Assembly (NCBI GenBank): GCA_035318985.1
Contig: DATHDP010000049.1
Location: 1 to 44,524, forward strand
Reading direction: 5' to 3'
Length of the DNA stretch: 44,524 bases
Source of the DNA: VBAS01 sp035318985
Lineage (GTDB): Bacteria; Bacteroidota; Bacteroidia; Chitinophagales; Chitinophagaceae
The notes under the pieces are model-generated. The model was given only the letters and a program-made list of their open reading frames with translations, made no database searches and had not been told where the DNA came from. The translations under genes and the position numbers were made by a program. Positions 1 through 7,384 of the stretch are shown one piece after another. Numbering within the stretch: the stretch's first letter is position 1; every line of letters begins with the position of its first letter.

Positions 1-4
1 TCAA

Positions 5-112
5 TCAATAATAGTATTTCCATCCATAGGCCGCATTGATCTTTTGTAGCGGATAGGTTTTATCATCGGGATAATAATGAATGGTAAATACTAAATTCGC
101 TTCATGTATAAC
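5..112 (-). other. Open stretch without ATG, possible gene remnant
   Basis: Read on the minus strand, this is 36 open codons ending in TGA at 5-7, with an in-frame TAA just upstream at 113-115. The peptide end (…HYYPDDKTYPLQKINAAYG…) looks protein-like, with many aromatic residues and a hydrophilic middle. There is no ATG, GTG or TTG in the stretch, and it overlaps the first codons of the plus-strand PaiB-like gene. It may be the decayed 3' end of a lost gene or simply chance. No function is proposed. Confidence 0.2.
92..99 (+). promoter_or_regulatory. -7 box (taaattcg) of the PaiB-like gene
   Basis: This matches the Bacteroidota -7 consensus TAnnTTTG with one change (C for the third T). It ends 4 nt before the ATG at 104, so the transcript would start at or next to the start codon. 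Confidence 0.35.
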
Positions 113-739
113 TTACCTTATTTTAAAGAAAAGGATCAGGAAGTGGTACTTGAGTTTATGCGCAAGCATCCTTTTGTTTTTCTAACAGGGGTCAATGAAG
201 AAAACAAACCAGTTGCCACACAAGTGCCTGTTTTTATCGATGAAAGAGATGGCAAATTATTTCTTACCGGCCATATCATGAGAAACAATGATCATCACAA
301 AGCTTTTGAAAGAAATCCTAATGTCCTCGCTGTGTTCACAAGTCCCCATGTTTATGTAAGTGCCACCTGGTATGATGACCCACACCAAGCCAGTACATGG
401 AATTATATGAGTGTGCATGCAAAAGGAACTATCAGGTTTGGAGATAAAGACGATCTTATAGCAATTCTTAAACGATTGACACTTCATTACGAAAATAATA
501 ATACTGCTTCTACAACTGTATTCGATAACTTGACGTCTGCGTACACAGAACCACTACTGAAAGCTATAGTTGCATTTGAAGTGGAAGTGGTATCGATAGA
601 CAATGTGTTTAAATTAAGCCAGAATCGTAATGAAAAAAGCTTTCATAATATTATGGACAAGCTTAACGAACAGGGAAGCGATGGTAAGTTTATTGCTGCT
701 GAAATGAAAAAAATACAACATCAACTATTTGGTAAATGA
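104..739 (+). CDS. PaiB-family FMN-binding protein
   Basis: The 211-residue product aligns by eye with Bacillus PaiB along its whole length. It starts MYNLPYFK, has the split-barrel segment ending in TGH at 54-56, the conserved STWNY and SVHAKG segments near 97-107, and a late KLSQNRNEKS motif. The family is a small FMN-binding split-barrel fold annotated as a negative transcriptional regulator linked to polyamine/protease control in Bacillus. Whether it binds DNA or acts as a flavin enzyme is not settled by sequence. It is cytoplasmic, with no signal peptide. Its stop overlaps the ATG of the next gene (ATGA), so the two are probably translated together. The family call is firm; the regulatory role is inherited from annotation. 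Confidence 0.85.
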   Translation: MYNLPYFKEKDQEVVLEFMRKHPFVFLTGVNEENKPVATQVPVFIDERDGKLFLTGHIMRNNDHHKAFERNPNVLAVFTSPHVYVSATWYDDPHQASTWNYMSVHAKGTIRFGDKDDLIAILKRLTLHYENNNTASTTVFDNLTSAYTEPLLKAIVAFEVEVVSIDNVFKLSQNRNEKSFHNIMDKLNEQGSDGKFIAAEMKKIQHQLFGK

Positions 740-1623
740 AATACTTTTCATCACTTATTATTCTTTTCTGCTTAATGGGTTTTATGAATGAAGGAAATTT
801 TCAAAAGTCTGCCTTTGATGTGGAAGGTCATCGTGGTTGTCGTGGCTTAATGCCGGAGAATACGATACCTGCCATGCTAAAAGCAATTGATCTTGGGGTG
901 ACTACTTTGGAAATGGATGTAGTAATTACAAAGGATAATAAAGTTGTTGTATCGCATGAGCCATGGTTTGAGACAGAGATCACGACAAAACCGGATGGAT
1001 CATTTGTCAATCCAGTCGAAGCGATGCAACTTAATATTTACCAAATGAGCTACGAGGAAGTTTTGAAATATGATGTAGGAATGAAGCCGCATCCACGGTT
1101 CCATCAGCAACTAAAAATGAAAGCAGTAAAGCCGTTGCTGAGTGATCTGATAGACAGCGTTGAAACATATCTCGCAAAAAAGAATTTACAAAAGGTTAAG
1201 TACAACATTGAAACAAAAAGTTTACCTGCCGGAGACAATAGATTCCATCCTGTGCCATCAGAGTTTGTAGAATTATTAATGGCGGTGATCAAAGAAAAGA
1301 AAATAGAAGACAGAGTTATTATTCAGTCATTCGATTTCCGGTCATTAAAATATATTCATGAAAAATTTCCTTCAATTAAAACATCGATGCTGATCGAAGA
1401 TTCGGATGTAAACGATTTTGACGGGCAATTGAATAAGCTTGGATATACTCCGGAATATTATAGTCCTAATCAAACATTGGTGGATGAGAAGTTGGTAAAG
1501 CAATGCCATGATAAGGGGATGAAGATCGTTCCATGGACAGTGAATGATGCAAAGCAGATAAAAAAACTGAAGAAGATAGGCGTGGATGGGATCATTACTG
1601 ATTATCCGAATCTGCTTAAATGA
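736..1623 (+). CDS. Glycerophosphodiester phosphodiesterase, exported
   Basis: The product has 295 residues. It would hydrolyse glycerophosphodiesters to sn-glycerol 3-phosphate and an alcohol. After a short hydrophobic N-terminal signal (residues 3-18) come the GDPD landmarks: HRGCRGLMPENT at 32-43 with the catalytic His, EMD at 59-61 and HEP at 74-76 with the metal ligands and second His, and a late DGIITDYP segment. Length and motif order suit the single-domain GlpQ/UgpQ type of TIM barrel. The likely location is the periplasm. It overlaps the upstream PaiB-like gene by 4 nt, which indicates a two-gene operon. The catalytic class is clear; the natural substrate is not. Confidence 0.9.
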   Translation: MKYFSSLIILFCLMGFMNEGNFQKSAFDVEGHRGCRGLMPENTIPAMLKAIDLGVTTLEMDVVITKDNKVVVSHEPWFETEITTKPDGSFVNPVEAMQLNIYQMSYEEVLKYDVGMKPHPRFHQQLKMKAVKPLLSDLIDSVETYLAKKNLQKVKYNIETKSLPAGDNRFHPVPSEFVELLMAVIKEKKIEDRVIIQSFDFRSLKYIHEKFPSIKTSMLIEDSDVNDFDGQLNKLGYTPEYYSPNQTLVDEKLVKQCHDKGMKIVPWTVNDAKQIKKLKKIGVDGIITDYPNLLK

Positions 1624-1698
1624 TTCATTGGATGACTTTAAAGAAGCAGGAATTTTTTCAAACCAGATTTCTATTTCATATCCATCCGGATTTTAAAA

Positions 1699-1842
1699 AT
1701 GAAAAAGCAATTTTATATAAAGGGCTTAATCTTAACAGCACTTGCAGTAACCACTTATTTTTTGATAGTGAAAAGGGAATCTGGCAAACAAGACCCAAGA
1801 GTTGCTCATTTTCGTAAAATGTTGGATAGTCTGAAATACTAA
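1699..1842 (+). CDS. 47-residue single-pass membrane peptide
   Basis: A short reading frame starts with ATG at 1699 and ends at TAA 1842. The peptide begins MKKQFYIKG, has one hydrophobic segment at about residues 8-24 (GLILTALAVTTYFLIV), then a charged tail ending in FRKMLDSLKY. Positive residues precede the hydrophobic stretch, so the tail would lie in the periplasm if it is a signal anchor. An alternative overlapping frame at 1620-1817 encodes a non-hydrophobic peptide and looks like a shadow. It lies 75 nt after the phosphodiesterase and may be co-transcribed. I do not recognise the family. The layout is typical of real small membrane proteins, but the call rests on this alone. Confidence 0.5.
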   Translation: MKKQFYIKGLILTALAVTTYFLIVKRESGKQDPRVAHFRKMLDSLKY

Positions 1843-1943
1843 AGCTGGTGATACAGTTTATTTTGACCAGTAGCCTAAATCAGGAATTTCAAACTGAGAC
1901 ACTCCGACTCCTTATTAATAAAAGAAAATTACTGCATTTTTCT

Positions 1944-1951
1944 TAGGTTTG
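1944..1951 (+). promoter_or_regulatory. -7 box (taggtttg) of kynU
   Basis: An exact TAnnTTTG match ends 5 nt before the kynureninase ATG at 1957. This predicts a leaderless or nearly leaderless transcript. Confidence 0.5.
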
Positions 1952-1956
1952 AATAT

Positions 1957-3228
1957 ATGAAATTTGAAACCGGCTTATCCTTTGCGCAACAATCAGATGC
2001 TACCGATCCATTAAAAAGTTTCAGGGATAAATTCATCATTCCTGAAGCTGACGGTAAACAGAAAATTTATCTTTTAGGAAACTCACTTGGGCTGCAACCA
2101 AAGTCTACTAATAACTATATACAACAAATACTTTCTGATTGGGCATCGTTAGGAGTTGAATCTTTTTTTCATGCAAAGGAACCATGGATGGATTTTCACG
2201 AAAAGCTAGCTCATCCTTTGTCAAAAATTGTCGGTGCTTTACCAAATGAAGTTGTGGTAATGAACCAGCTTACTGTCAATCTTCACCTGATGCTGGTAAG
2301 TTTTTATAATCCTGATGCAAAGCGTTATAAAATAATTTGTGAAGCAAAAGCTTTTCCAAGCGATCAGTATGCTTTTGAAACGCATGTAAGAAACAAGGGA
2401 TTTGATCCAGCCACTGCGATTGTAGAAGTGGCCCCGCGAAATGGAGAATATACTTTACGAACAGAAGATATTATTTCGACAATTGAAAAACACGGAGACG
2501 AAACGGCATTGGTGTTATTTGGAGGGATCAATTATTACACCGGTCAATTTTTTGACCTGGAAAAAATTACTAAGGCTGCAAAAGTTGCAGGAGCAAAAGT
2601 TGGTTTTGATCTTGCCCATGCTGCTGGCAATGTTGAATTGCATTTGCATGATTGGGATGTTGATTTTGCCTGCTGGTGTACTTACAAATATTTGAATTCT
2701 GGCCCCGGCGCAATCGGAGGAGCATTCATTCATCAAAAGCATCACAAAGAAAGCCTGACAAGATTTGCGGGCTGGTGGGGATATGATAAACCCACAAGGT
2801 TTAAAATGGAAAAAGGATTTAAGCCAATGCCAGGAGCCGAAGGCTGGCAATTAAGCACACCGGGAATGTTTTTGTATGCAGCACATAGAGCAGCATTGGA
2901 AATTGTTGAAGAGGCAGGATGGGATAAAATTTTGGCTAAACAAAAATTGCTGACAAGTTACTTATGGTTTTTGTTGGAAGAAATAAATAATTCATCTCCC
3001 AAAAAAAGTATTGAATTCCTCACGCCTCGAAATGAGAAGGAGAGAGGCAGCCAGGTTTCAATGCTGATGCTTGAGAATGGAAAAGATATTTATAATGGAT
3101 TGATGAAAGAAGGAATTTTTACGGATTGGAGGGAACCGAATGTTATCCGGCTTGCACCAGTGCCGTTATATAATAGTTTTGAAGAAGTAAGAATGTTTGC
3201 TGAGACATTAAAGAAGTTAATTGGTTGA
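1957..3228 (+). CDS. kynU: Kynureninase
   Basis: This PLP enzyme cleaves kynurenine (and 3-hydroxykynurenine) to anthranilate (or 3-hydroxyanthranilate) and alanine, in tryptophan degradation or NAD synthesis. The 423-residue product is the usual length. Hallmarks are YLLGNSLGLQPK at 38-49, a cofactor-binding GFDLAHAAGN segment at 216-225, and the Schiff-base lysine K244 in CWCTYKYLNSGPG. A WWGYD segment and an LSTPGMF substrate-site segment follow. The enzyme is cytoplasmic. No other kynurenine-pathway gene is adjacent, but glutaryl-CoA dehydrogenase lies 1.8 kb downstream on the same strand. It has its own promoter candidate at 1944. Identification is secure. Confidence 0.95.
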   Translation: MKFETGLSFAQQSDATDPLKSFRDKFIIPEADGKQKIYLLGNSLGLQPKSTNNYIQQILSDWASLGVESFFHAKEPWMDFHEKLAHPLSKIVGALPNEVVVMNQLTVNLHLMLVSFYNPDAKRYKIICEAKAFPSDQYAFETHVRNKGFDPATAIVEVAPRNGEYTLRTEDIISTIEKHGDETALVLFGGINYYTGQFFDLEKITKAAKVAGAKVGFDLAHAAGNVELHLHDWDVDFACWCTYKYLNSGPGAIGGAFIHQKHHKESLTRFAGWWGYDKPTRFKMEKGFKPMPGAEGWQLSTPGMFLYAAHRAALEIVEEAGWDKILAKQKLLTSYLWFLLEEINNSSPKKSIEFLTPRNEKERGSQVSMLMLENGKDIYNGLMKEGIFTDWREPNVIRLAPVPLYNSFEEVRMFAETLKKLIG

Positions 3229-3282
3229 TCATGTTTCTAAATTTTCCTGATAATCTTTTTAAATCAAATAAGTCATGGTTCT

Positions 3283-3290
3283 TATCTTCG
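3283..3290 (+). promoter_or_regulatory. -7 box (tatcttcg) of pyrF
   Basis: This is a one-mismatch match to TAnnTTTG, ending 4 nt before the pyrF ATG at 3295. The spacing predicts a transcript starting at the start codon. Confidence 0.4.
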
Positions 3291-3294
3291 TTGT

Positions 3295-4407
3295 ATGACT
3301 CGTCAGCAACTTGTTGAACAAATCTTCAAAAAGAGATCTTATCTATGTGTTGGGCTGGATACTGACATCACGAAGATCCCAAAACACCTTTTATCTGGAT
3401 CAGATCCTGTTTTTAGTTTTAATAAGGCCATTATTGATGCAACAAAAGATCTGTGTGTTGCCTATAAGATCAACACGGCTTTTTATGAGGCATTAGGGGT
3501 AAAAGGCTGGGAAGCAATGGAGAAAACTGTTCGTTATATAGGAGATGAACATTTTAAGATCGCCGATGCAAAACGTGGTGATATTGGAAATACGTCGGAT
3601 CAATATGCAAAAGCTTTTTTTGAAACGTTGCCTTTTGATGCGATAACAGTGGCACCGTATATGGGAAAAGATAGCGTGGAGCCTTTCTTAAATTATGATG
3701 GTAAATGGGCAATTGTCCTGGGCCTAACCTCTAATAAAGGAGCAACTGATTTCGAATTCCAAAAGTTGGTTCGGGAAGATACAAGACATGGCGTTGATGA
3801 ATTTCTTTATGTGAAAGTAATGAAGACAGCTTCAAACTGGGGTACACTGGAGAACTTAATGTTTGTTGTTGGTGCTACACAAGTTGATGAGTTTAGTGAT
3901 ATAAGAAAATTAACACCACATCATTTTTATCTTGTTCCGGGTGTGGGGGCTCAAGGTGGGAGTTTGAAAGAGATATCTGAAAAAGCAATGATAAGAGATT
4001 GCGGGTTGTTGGTGAACGCAAGCCGTGCCATTATTTATGCTGGTGAAAAAGAAAATTTTGCAGAAGAAGCAAGGGCTATAGCTGAGCAATATCAACATGA
4101 GATGAACGATTATCTGCCTGAAAAAAATATTTTTCAGTTAGGCTGTGTCTATGAAGTATTTAATACTGTTGGTGGTATAATTACAATAATGGATTTTACA
4201 GAAAAGACAACGCCAAGAATTGGGACGATCCTGGAGAGCATGGCTGGTCATCGGTGGAAAATTATCGGGATCGATATACCAAAGCGAATTGAAACGACAA
4301 ATTTTAAATTTAAGCCCCGGTTTAGTGATCATATTTTTGGCTGCATCTTACAGCCAATAAATCATTCTGAAATTCTTAAAGAGAATGAAGTTCTACAAGT
4401 TCTGTAA
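3295..4407 (+). CDS. pyrF: Orotidine 5'-phosphate decarboxylase with extra C-terminal domain
   Basis: Residues 1 to about 274 are a complete OMP decarboxylase of the long bacterial type, which makes UMP from OMP in pyrimidine synthesis. It carries the catalytic DAKRGDIGNT motif at 91-100, a phosphate-site LTSNKGATDFE segment and the LVPGVGAQGG loop. The normal C-terminus (…AEQYQHEMNDYL) is followed without a stop by about 96 more residues. That tail is rich in predicted beta strand and, by eye, resembles domain II of translational GTPases: a VYEVF start, RIGTILES, RWKIIGIDI, and a closing GCILQPINHSEILKENEVL like the GLLLRG…ERGQVL end of EF-Tu domain II. No GTPase motifs are present. The decarboxylase is certain; the tail assignment is inference. 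The gene converges with the YciI lipoprotein only 6 nt away. Confidence 0.92.
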   Translation: MTRQQLVEQIFKKRSYLCVGLDTDITKIPKHLLSGSDPVFSFNKAIIDATKDLCVAYKINTAFYEALGVKGWEAMEKTVRYIGDEHFKIADAKRGDIGNTSDQYAKAFFETLPFDAITVAPYMGKDSVEPFLNYDGKWAIVLGLTSNKGATDFEFQKLVREDTRHGVDEFLYVKVMKTASNWGTLENLMFVVGATQVDEFSDIRKLTPHHFYLVPGVGAQGGSLKEISEKAMIRDCGLLVNASRAIIYAGEKENFAEEARAIAEQYQHEMNDYLPEKNIFQLGCVYEVFNTVGGIITIMDFTEKTTPRIGTILESMAGHRWKIIGIDIPKRIETTNFKFKPRFSDHIFGCILQPINHSEILKENEVLQVL

Positions 4408-4413
4408 GTATTT

Positions 4414-4854
4414 TTATTTAAAAATATATTTCCCCTTCATTGTCCACCATGGATAGTATTTCATGATAAGCCTGCCTGTGATGACGGCGCTATCTGTCTT
4501 TACAAAATTTTCTACTTCTGTTGAATCAGTACAGTTCATAAGAAAAATTCCACGAAGGTCATCCTCAACTCCAATTGGTCCGGCCATTACCAGTTTACCT
4601 TCTTTTGCGAGACGATTGATATTCGCCATGTGTGCAGCTTGAATTTTTTCTGCGCTGATACTATCCTGGTTACGATTAGGTCCTTTTTGTAATAACACAA
4701 GCCAATAACGTTTCATTTCGCCAGCTGTAACAGTAGTGTCCTTAGTTATATCATATTTTTCTGGTTGGGTTGTTGAAACTAAAGTTGATTCGGGATCATT
4801 ACCGCATCCTGTTGAAATGCATCCAATAATTAAAATGAAAAGTAAAATTTTCAT
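4414..4854 (-). CDS. YciI-like lipoprotein
   Basis: The 146-residue product has a lipoprotein-type signal, with a hydrophobic stretch at residues 3-13 and Cys17 after STG as the probable lipidated residue. A YciI-like ferredoxin-fold domain covers about 45-140. It has the typical HMANINRLAKEGKLVMAGPI segment (His plus AGP) and a late RLIMKYYPWW strand. YciI proteins are small alpha/beta proteins of uncertain chemistry related to muconolactone isomerase. Secreted lipidated versions occur in Bacteroidota and are uncharacterised. Its 3' end faces pyrF. Function is unknown. Confidence 0.7.
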   Translation of the reverse strand: MKILLFILIIGCISTGCGNDPESTLVSTTQPEKYDITKDTTVTAGEMKRYWLVLLQKGPNRNQDSISAEKIQAAHMANINRLAKEGKLVMAGPIGVEDDLRGIFLMNCTDSTEVENFVKTDSAVITGRLIMKYYPWWTMKGKYIFK

Positions 4855-4919
4855 GTAAATATTTTTCTCAAGATAAGATTTTATGATTTCACAATTGTTG
4901 AATAGAATTAATGATGTAC

Positions 4920-4936
4920 AAGAGTGCGACGCAACA
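4920..4936 (+). repeat. 17-bp motif, inverted copy at 6336-6352
   Basis: The 17 bases aagagtgcgacgcaaca recur in exact inverted form at 6336-6352, so the pair brackets the acyl-CoA dehydrogenase gene. A small stem (ctgct/agcag, 4-nt loop, 4938-4951) follows directly. Related gcgacg-type words occur at 18707-18755 and near 38788. Confidence 0.7.
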
Positions 4937-4987
4937 GCTGCTTAATAGCAGAGAGAAAGTTGGGGACATACTCATTCTTCAATCCCT

Positions 4988-4995
4988 TAACTTTG
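4988..4995 (+). promoter_or_regulatory. -7 box (taactttg) of gcdH
   Basis: An exact TAnnTTTG match lies 37 nt before the ATG at 5033. It implies a leader of roughly 33 nt. Confidence 0.5.
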
Positions 4996-5032
4996 CGCCA
5001 ATCTGAAATCTTAAAATTAAAATCTTCAACGA

Positions 5033-6217
5033 ATGGCTGCCCGTACTGATGTTTTTCAAAGCCCGGATTATTTTTTGGTAGATGAATTGCTCACTGAAGA
5101 ACAAAAATTGATTCGTGAGTCGGTAAGAAATTATGTGAAGAAAGAAATTTCTCCAATCATTGAAGATTATGCACAGCGTGCAGAATTCCCACAGCAGATC
5201 GTAAAACAGTTGGGTGATCTTGGTTGTTTCGGTCCTACAATTCCAGTTGAGTATGGCGGTGGCGGTCTTGATTATATTTCTTATGGATTGATGATGCAGG
5301 AACTGGAACGTGGTGATAGTGGCGTTCGTTCAACTGCATCAGTGCAGGGATCATTAGTTATGTTTCCTATTTATGCTTATGGAAGTGAAGAACAACGAAA
5401 AAAGTTTTTACCTAAGTTGGCAAGTGGTGAATGGTTAGGATGTTTTGGATTAACAGAACCAAATCATGGAAGTGATCCATCAAGCATGCTGACAAATTTT
5501 AAAGATGCAGGAGATCATGTAATATTAAATGGTGCAAAAATGTGGATCAGCAATGCGCCATTTTCACAAGTGGCAGTTGTATGGGCAAAAAATGAAGCCG
5601 GCGATATACAAGGATTGATCGTTGAAAGAGGGATGGATGGATTTACTACACCAACAACCCATGGAAAATGGAGTTTGCGGGCATCAGCAACAGGCGAATT
5701 GGTTTTTGATAATGTAAAAGTGCCAAAAGAAAATATTTTTCCAAACGTAAAAGGATTGAAAGGCCCGTTGGGCTGTTTGACAAAAGCCCGTTATGGCATT
5801 GCATGGGGAACTATTGGAGCTGCAATGGATTGTTATGATACTGCTTTACGTTACTCAAAAGAAAGAGAGCAATTTGGAAAACCGATCGGCGGATTTCAAT
5901 TACAGCAAAAGAAACTTGCGGAGATGATAACCGAGATCACAAAAGCACAGTTACTGAATTGGAGATTGGGTGTATTAATGAGTGAAGGCCGTGCGACGCC
6001 GCAACAGGTGAGTATGGCAAAAAGAAATGCATGTGAGGTAGCAACAAATATTTGTCGCGATGCAAGACAGATGCTTGGCGGTATGGGTATCACCGGCGAA
6101 TATCCTGTAATGCGTCATATGATGAATCTGGAAAGTGTGATCACATACGAAGGCACACATGATATTCATTTGCTAATAACAGGAATGGATGTGACGGGGT
6201 TGAATGCATTTAAATAA
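5033..6217 (+). CDS. gcdH: Glutaryl-CoA dehydrogenase
   Basis: This FAD enzyme oxidises and decarboxylates glutaryl-CoA to crotonyl-CoA in lysine and tryptophan breakdown. The 394-residue product aligns by eye with human GCDH rather than with general acyl-CoA dehydrogenases. It has DSGVRSTASVQGSLVMFPIYA at about 95-115 (the GCDH-specific Arg is R99), GCFGLTEPNHGSDPSSM at 136-152, and the catalytic base E373 in TYEGTHDIH. RYGIAWGTIGAAMDC and the FAD-binding QMLGGMGI segments are present. It is cytoplasmic and passes electrons to electron-transfer flavoprotein, whose genes are not in the window. The promoter box is at 4988. Identification is strong. Confidence 0.92.
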   Translation: MAARTDVFQSPDYFLVDELLTEEQKLIRESVRNYVKKEISPIIEDYAQRAEFPQQIVKQLGDLGCFGPTIPVEYGGGGLDYISYGLMMQELERGDSGVRSTASVQGSLVMFPIYAYGSEEQRKKFLPKLASGEWLGCFGLTEPNHGSDPSSMLTNFKDAGDHVILNGAKMWISNAPFSQVAVVWAKNEAGDIQGLIVERGMDGFTTPTTHGKWSLRASATGELVFDNVKVPKENIFPNVKGLKGPLGCLTKARYGIAWGTIGAAMDCYDTALRYSKEREQFGKPIGGFQLQQKKLAEMITEITKAQLLNWRLGVLMSEGRATPQQVSMAKRNACEVATNICRDARQMLGGMGITGEYPVMRHMMNLESVITYEGTHDIHLLITGMDVTGLNAFK

Positions 6218-6488
6218 TACACCCCCTGTCCTCCTAAAGGGGAGACTTAAGATGAGCATTTTATTTTTGTTGTTAAGTTCTTTACGATGTTAGATTTTCA
6301 TTGTGTTACCAACTTAAATTCCCTGATTGAGCTTATGTTGCGTCGCACTCTTCGGCGTTCTGTAATTCTAATGATCAAAAATTGATGAGTAATAGGTTTT
6401 TGAAATTTCATCAATCAGAGTTTCTTAAATACTCCCCTTTAGGGGCAAAGGAAAATTTCGACAATAAAACTAATACTGGGGGGTGTAT
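6217..6488. repeat. Spacer bounded by composite inverted repeats
   Basis: A 10-bp outer arm (atacaccccc, 6217-6226) is inverted exactly at 6479-6488. An inner 14-bp arm (6231-6244) is inverted at 6432-6445 with one mismatch; each inner arm is itself a near-palindrome of the type cccctttagggg. The right outer arm runs into the first two bases of the aroK ATG. The 185 bases between the inner arms hold no gene, only the 17-bp motif at 6336-6352. The layout resembles a small non-autonomous element or a structured intergenic repeat. No target-site duplication was recognised. Confidence 0.6.
6336..6352 (-). repeat. Inverted copy of the 17-bp motif at 4920-4936
   Basis: This is the exact reverse complement of the 17 bases at 4920-4936. 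It lies inside the repeat-bounded spacer upstream of aroK. Confidence 0.7.
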
Positions 6489-6993
6489 GAAAATATTTCT
6501 TATAGGCTTTATGGGCTCCGGTAAAAGCTACTGGGGCAGAAAACTGAGTGAAAAACTCAGGCTTCCTTTTTTTGACCTTGATGAACAGATAGAATCAAGT
6601 GAAGGAAAAAAGATCAGCGAAATATTCGCAGAAGAAGGAGAAGAGTATTTTCGGTTGATTGAAAAAGATACACTGCATATTATCTCAGAAAGTCATGATT
6701 CATTTATAATGGCGACCGGTGGAGGTACACCTTGTTATTTTAATAATATTGATTTCATGAATAAAAGCGGCACAGCCGTTTGGATAAATACACCAATCGA
6801 TATTCTTCATGAACGATTATTAAAAGATAAAGCTCACCGACCGTTGATAAAAAACCTGGATGATATGCAATTGAAAGGGTTTATCATTAAAAAATTTTCC
6901 GACAGAAAAATATATTACGAGCAGGCAGAAATGGTAGTGGAAGAAGATGAAAAAAGCCTGGAAAAGATCGTAGAAAAATTATTTCATGCATAA
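6487..6993 (+). CDS. aroK: Shikimate kinase
   Basis: This enzyme phosphorylates shikimate at the 3-hydroxyl with ATP, in aromatic amino acid synthesis. With ATG at 6487 the product is 168 residues, the normal size. Motifs are the P-loop GFMGSGKS at 7-14, the shikimate-binding DLDEQI at 30-35 and FRLIE near 55-59, the GGG at 78-80, and an RPLI lid segment. The frame is open further upstream (from 6382), but that part is repeat-derived spacer and would add 35 residues before the P-loop strand, so the ATG at 6487 is chosen. It overlaps the next gene by 8 nt. Confidence 0.92.
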   Translation: MKIFLIGFMGSGKSYWGRKLSEKLRLPFFDLDEQIESSEGKKISEIFAEEGEEYFRLIEKDTLHIISESHDSFIMATGGGTPCYFNNIDFMNKSGTAVWINTPIDILHERLLKDKAHRPLIKNLDDMQLKGFIIKKFSDRKIYYEQAEMVVEEDEKSLEKIVEKLFHA

Positions 6994-7384
6994 AAAATTT
7001 ATTACTACTGGTGCATTACTTGGCGCCATTGCAGTGGCGCTTGGCGCATTTGGTGCTCATGGCTTAAAAAAAATTGTTTCGGCGGAAACAGTACAAACAT
7101 TTCAAACAGGAGTTCAATATCAAATATATCATGCTCTTGCTCTATTGTTAACGGGTTTGCTTTATGAAAAATGTTATCAAAAATTTGCAAGAATGTCCGG
7201 AGTGTTATTTATAATTGGAATAATTCTTTTTTCAGGATCATTGTATTTGATAGCTGCAGGGAAAGCTGCAGAAACTACTTCACTCGATAAAGCTGGAATT
7301 ATAACACCGTTTGGTGGCATTGCTTTTATAGCTGGCTGGCTATTTTTATTTCTTGCAGCAATGAAAAAAGACGAGAAGTCATAA
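6986..7384 (+). CDS. DUF423 (YgdD-like) membrane protein
   Basis: The 132-residue product has four predicted membrane segments (about 5-25, 48-62, 70-92 and 105-126). It carries the family signature GALLGAIAVALGAFGAHGLK at 8-27 and the QTGVQYQIYHALALL segment. DUF423 proteins are small inner-membrane proteins of unknown function, widespread in bacteria. The start overlaps the end of aroK by 8 nt and implies translational coupling. The 3' end overlaps the end of the histidine kinase on the other strand by 6 nt. Confidence 0.88.
   Translation: MHKKFITTGALLGAIAVALGAFGAHGLKKIVSAETVQTFQTGVQYQIYHALALLLTGLLYEKCYQKFARMSGVLFIIGIILFSGSLYLIAAGKAAETTSLDKAGIITPFGGIAFIAGWLFLFLAAMKKDEKS

Noticed and set aside
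1620..1817. 65-residue frame after the phosphodiesterase
   Set aside because: It is non-hydrophobic and unlike a protein, and overlaps the better 47-residue frame at 1699-1842.
4117..4407. The PyrF tail as a frameshift artefact or lost stop
   Set aside because: The frame is open and the tail has structured, protein-like sequence, though this is not proof.
1957..6217. A complete kynurenine pathway operon
   Set aside because: Only kynU and a glutaryl-CoA dehydrogenase are present, separated by pyrF and a minus-strand gene.
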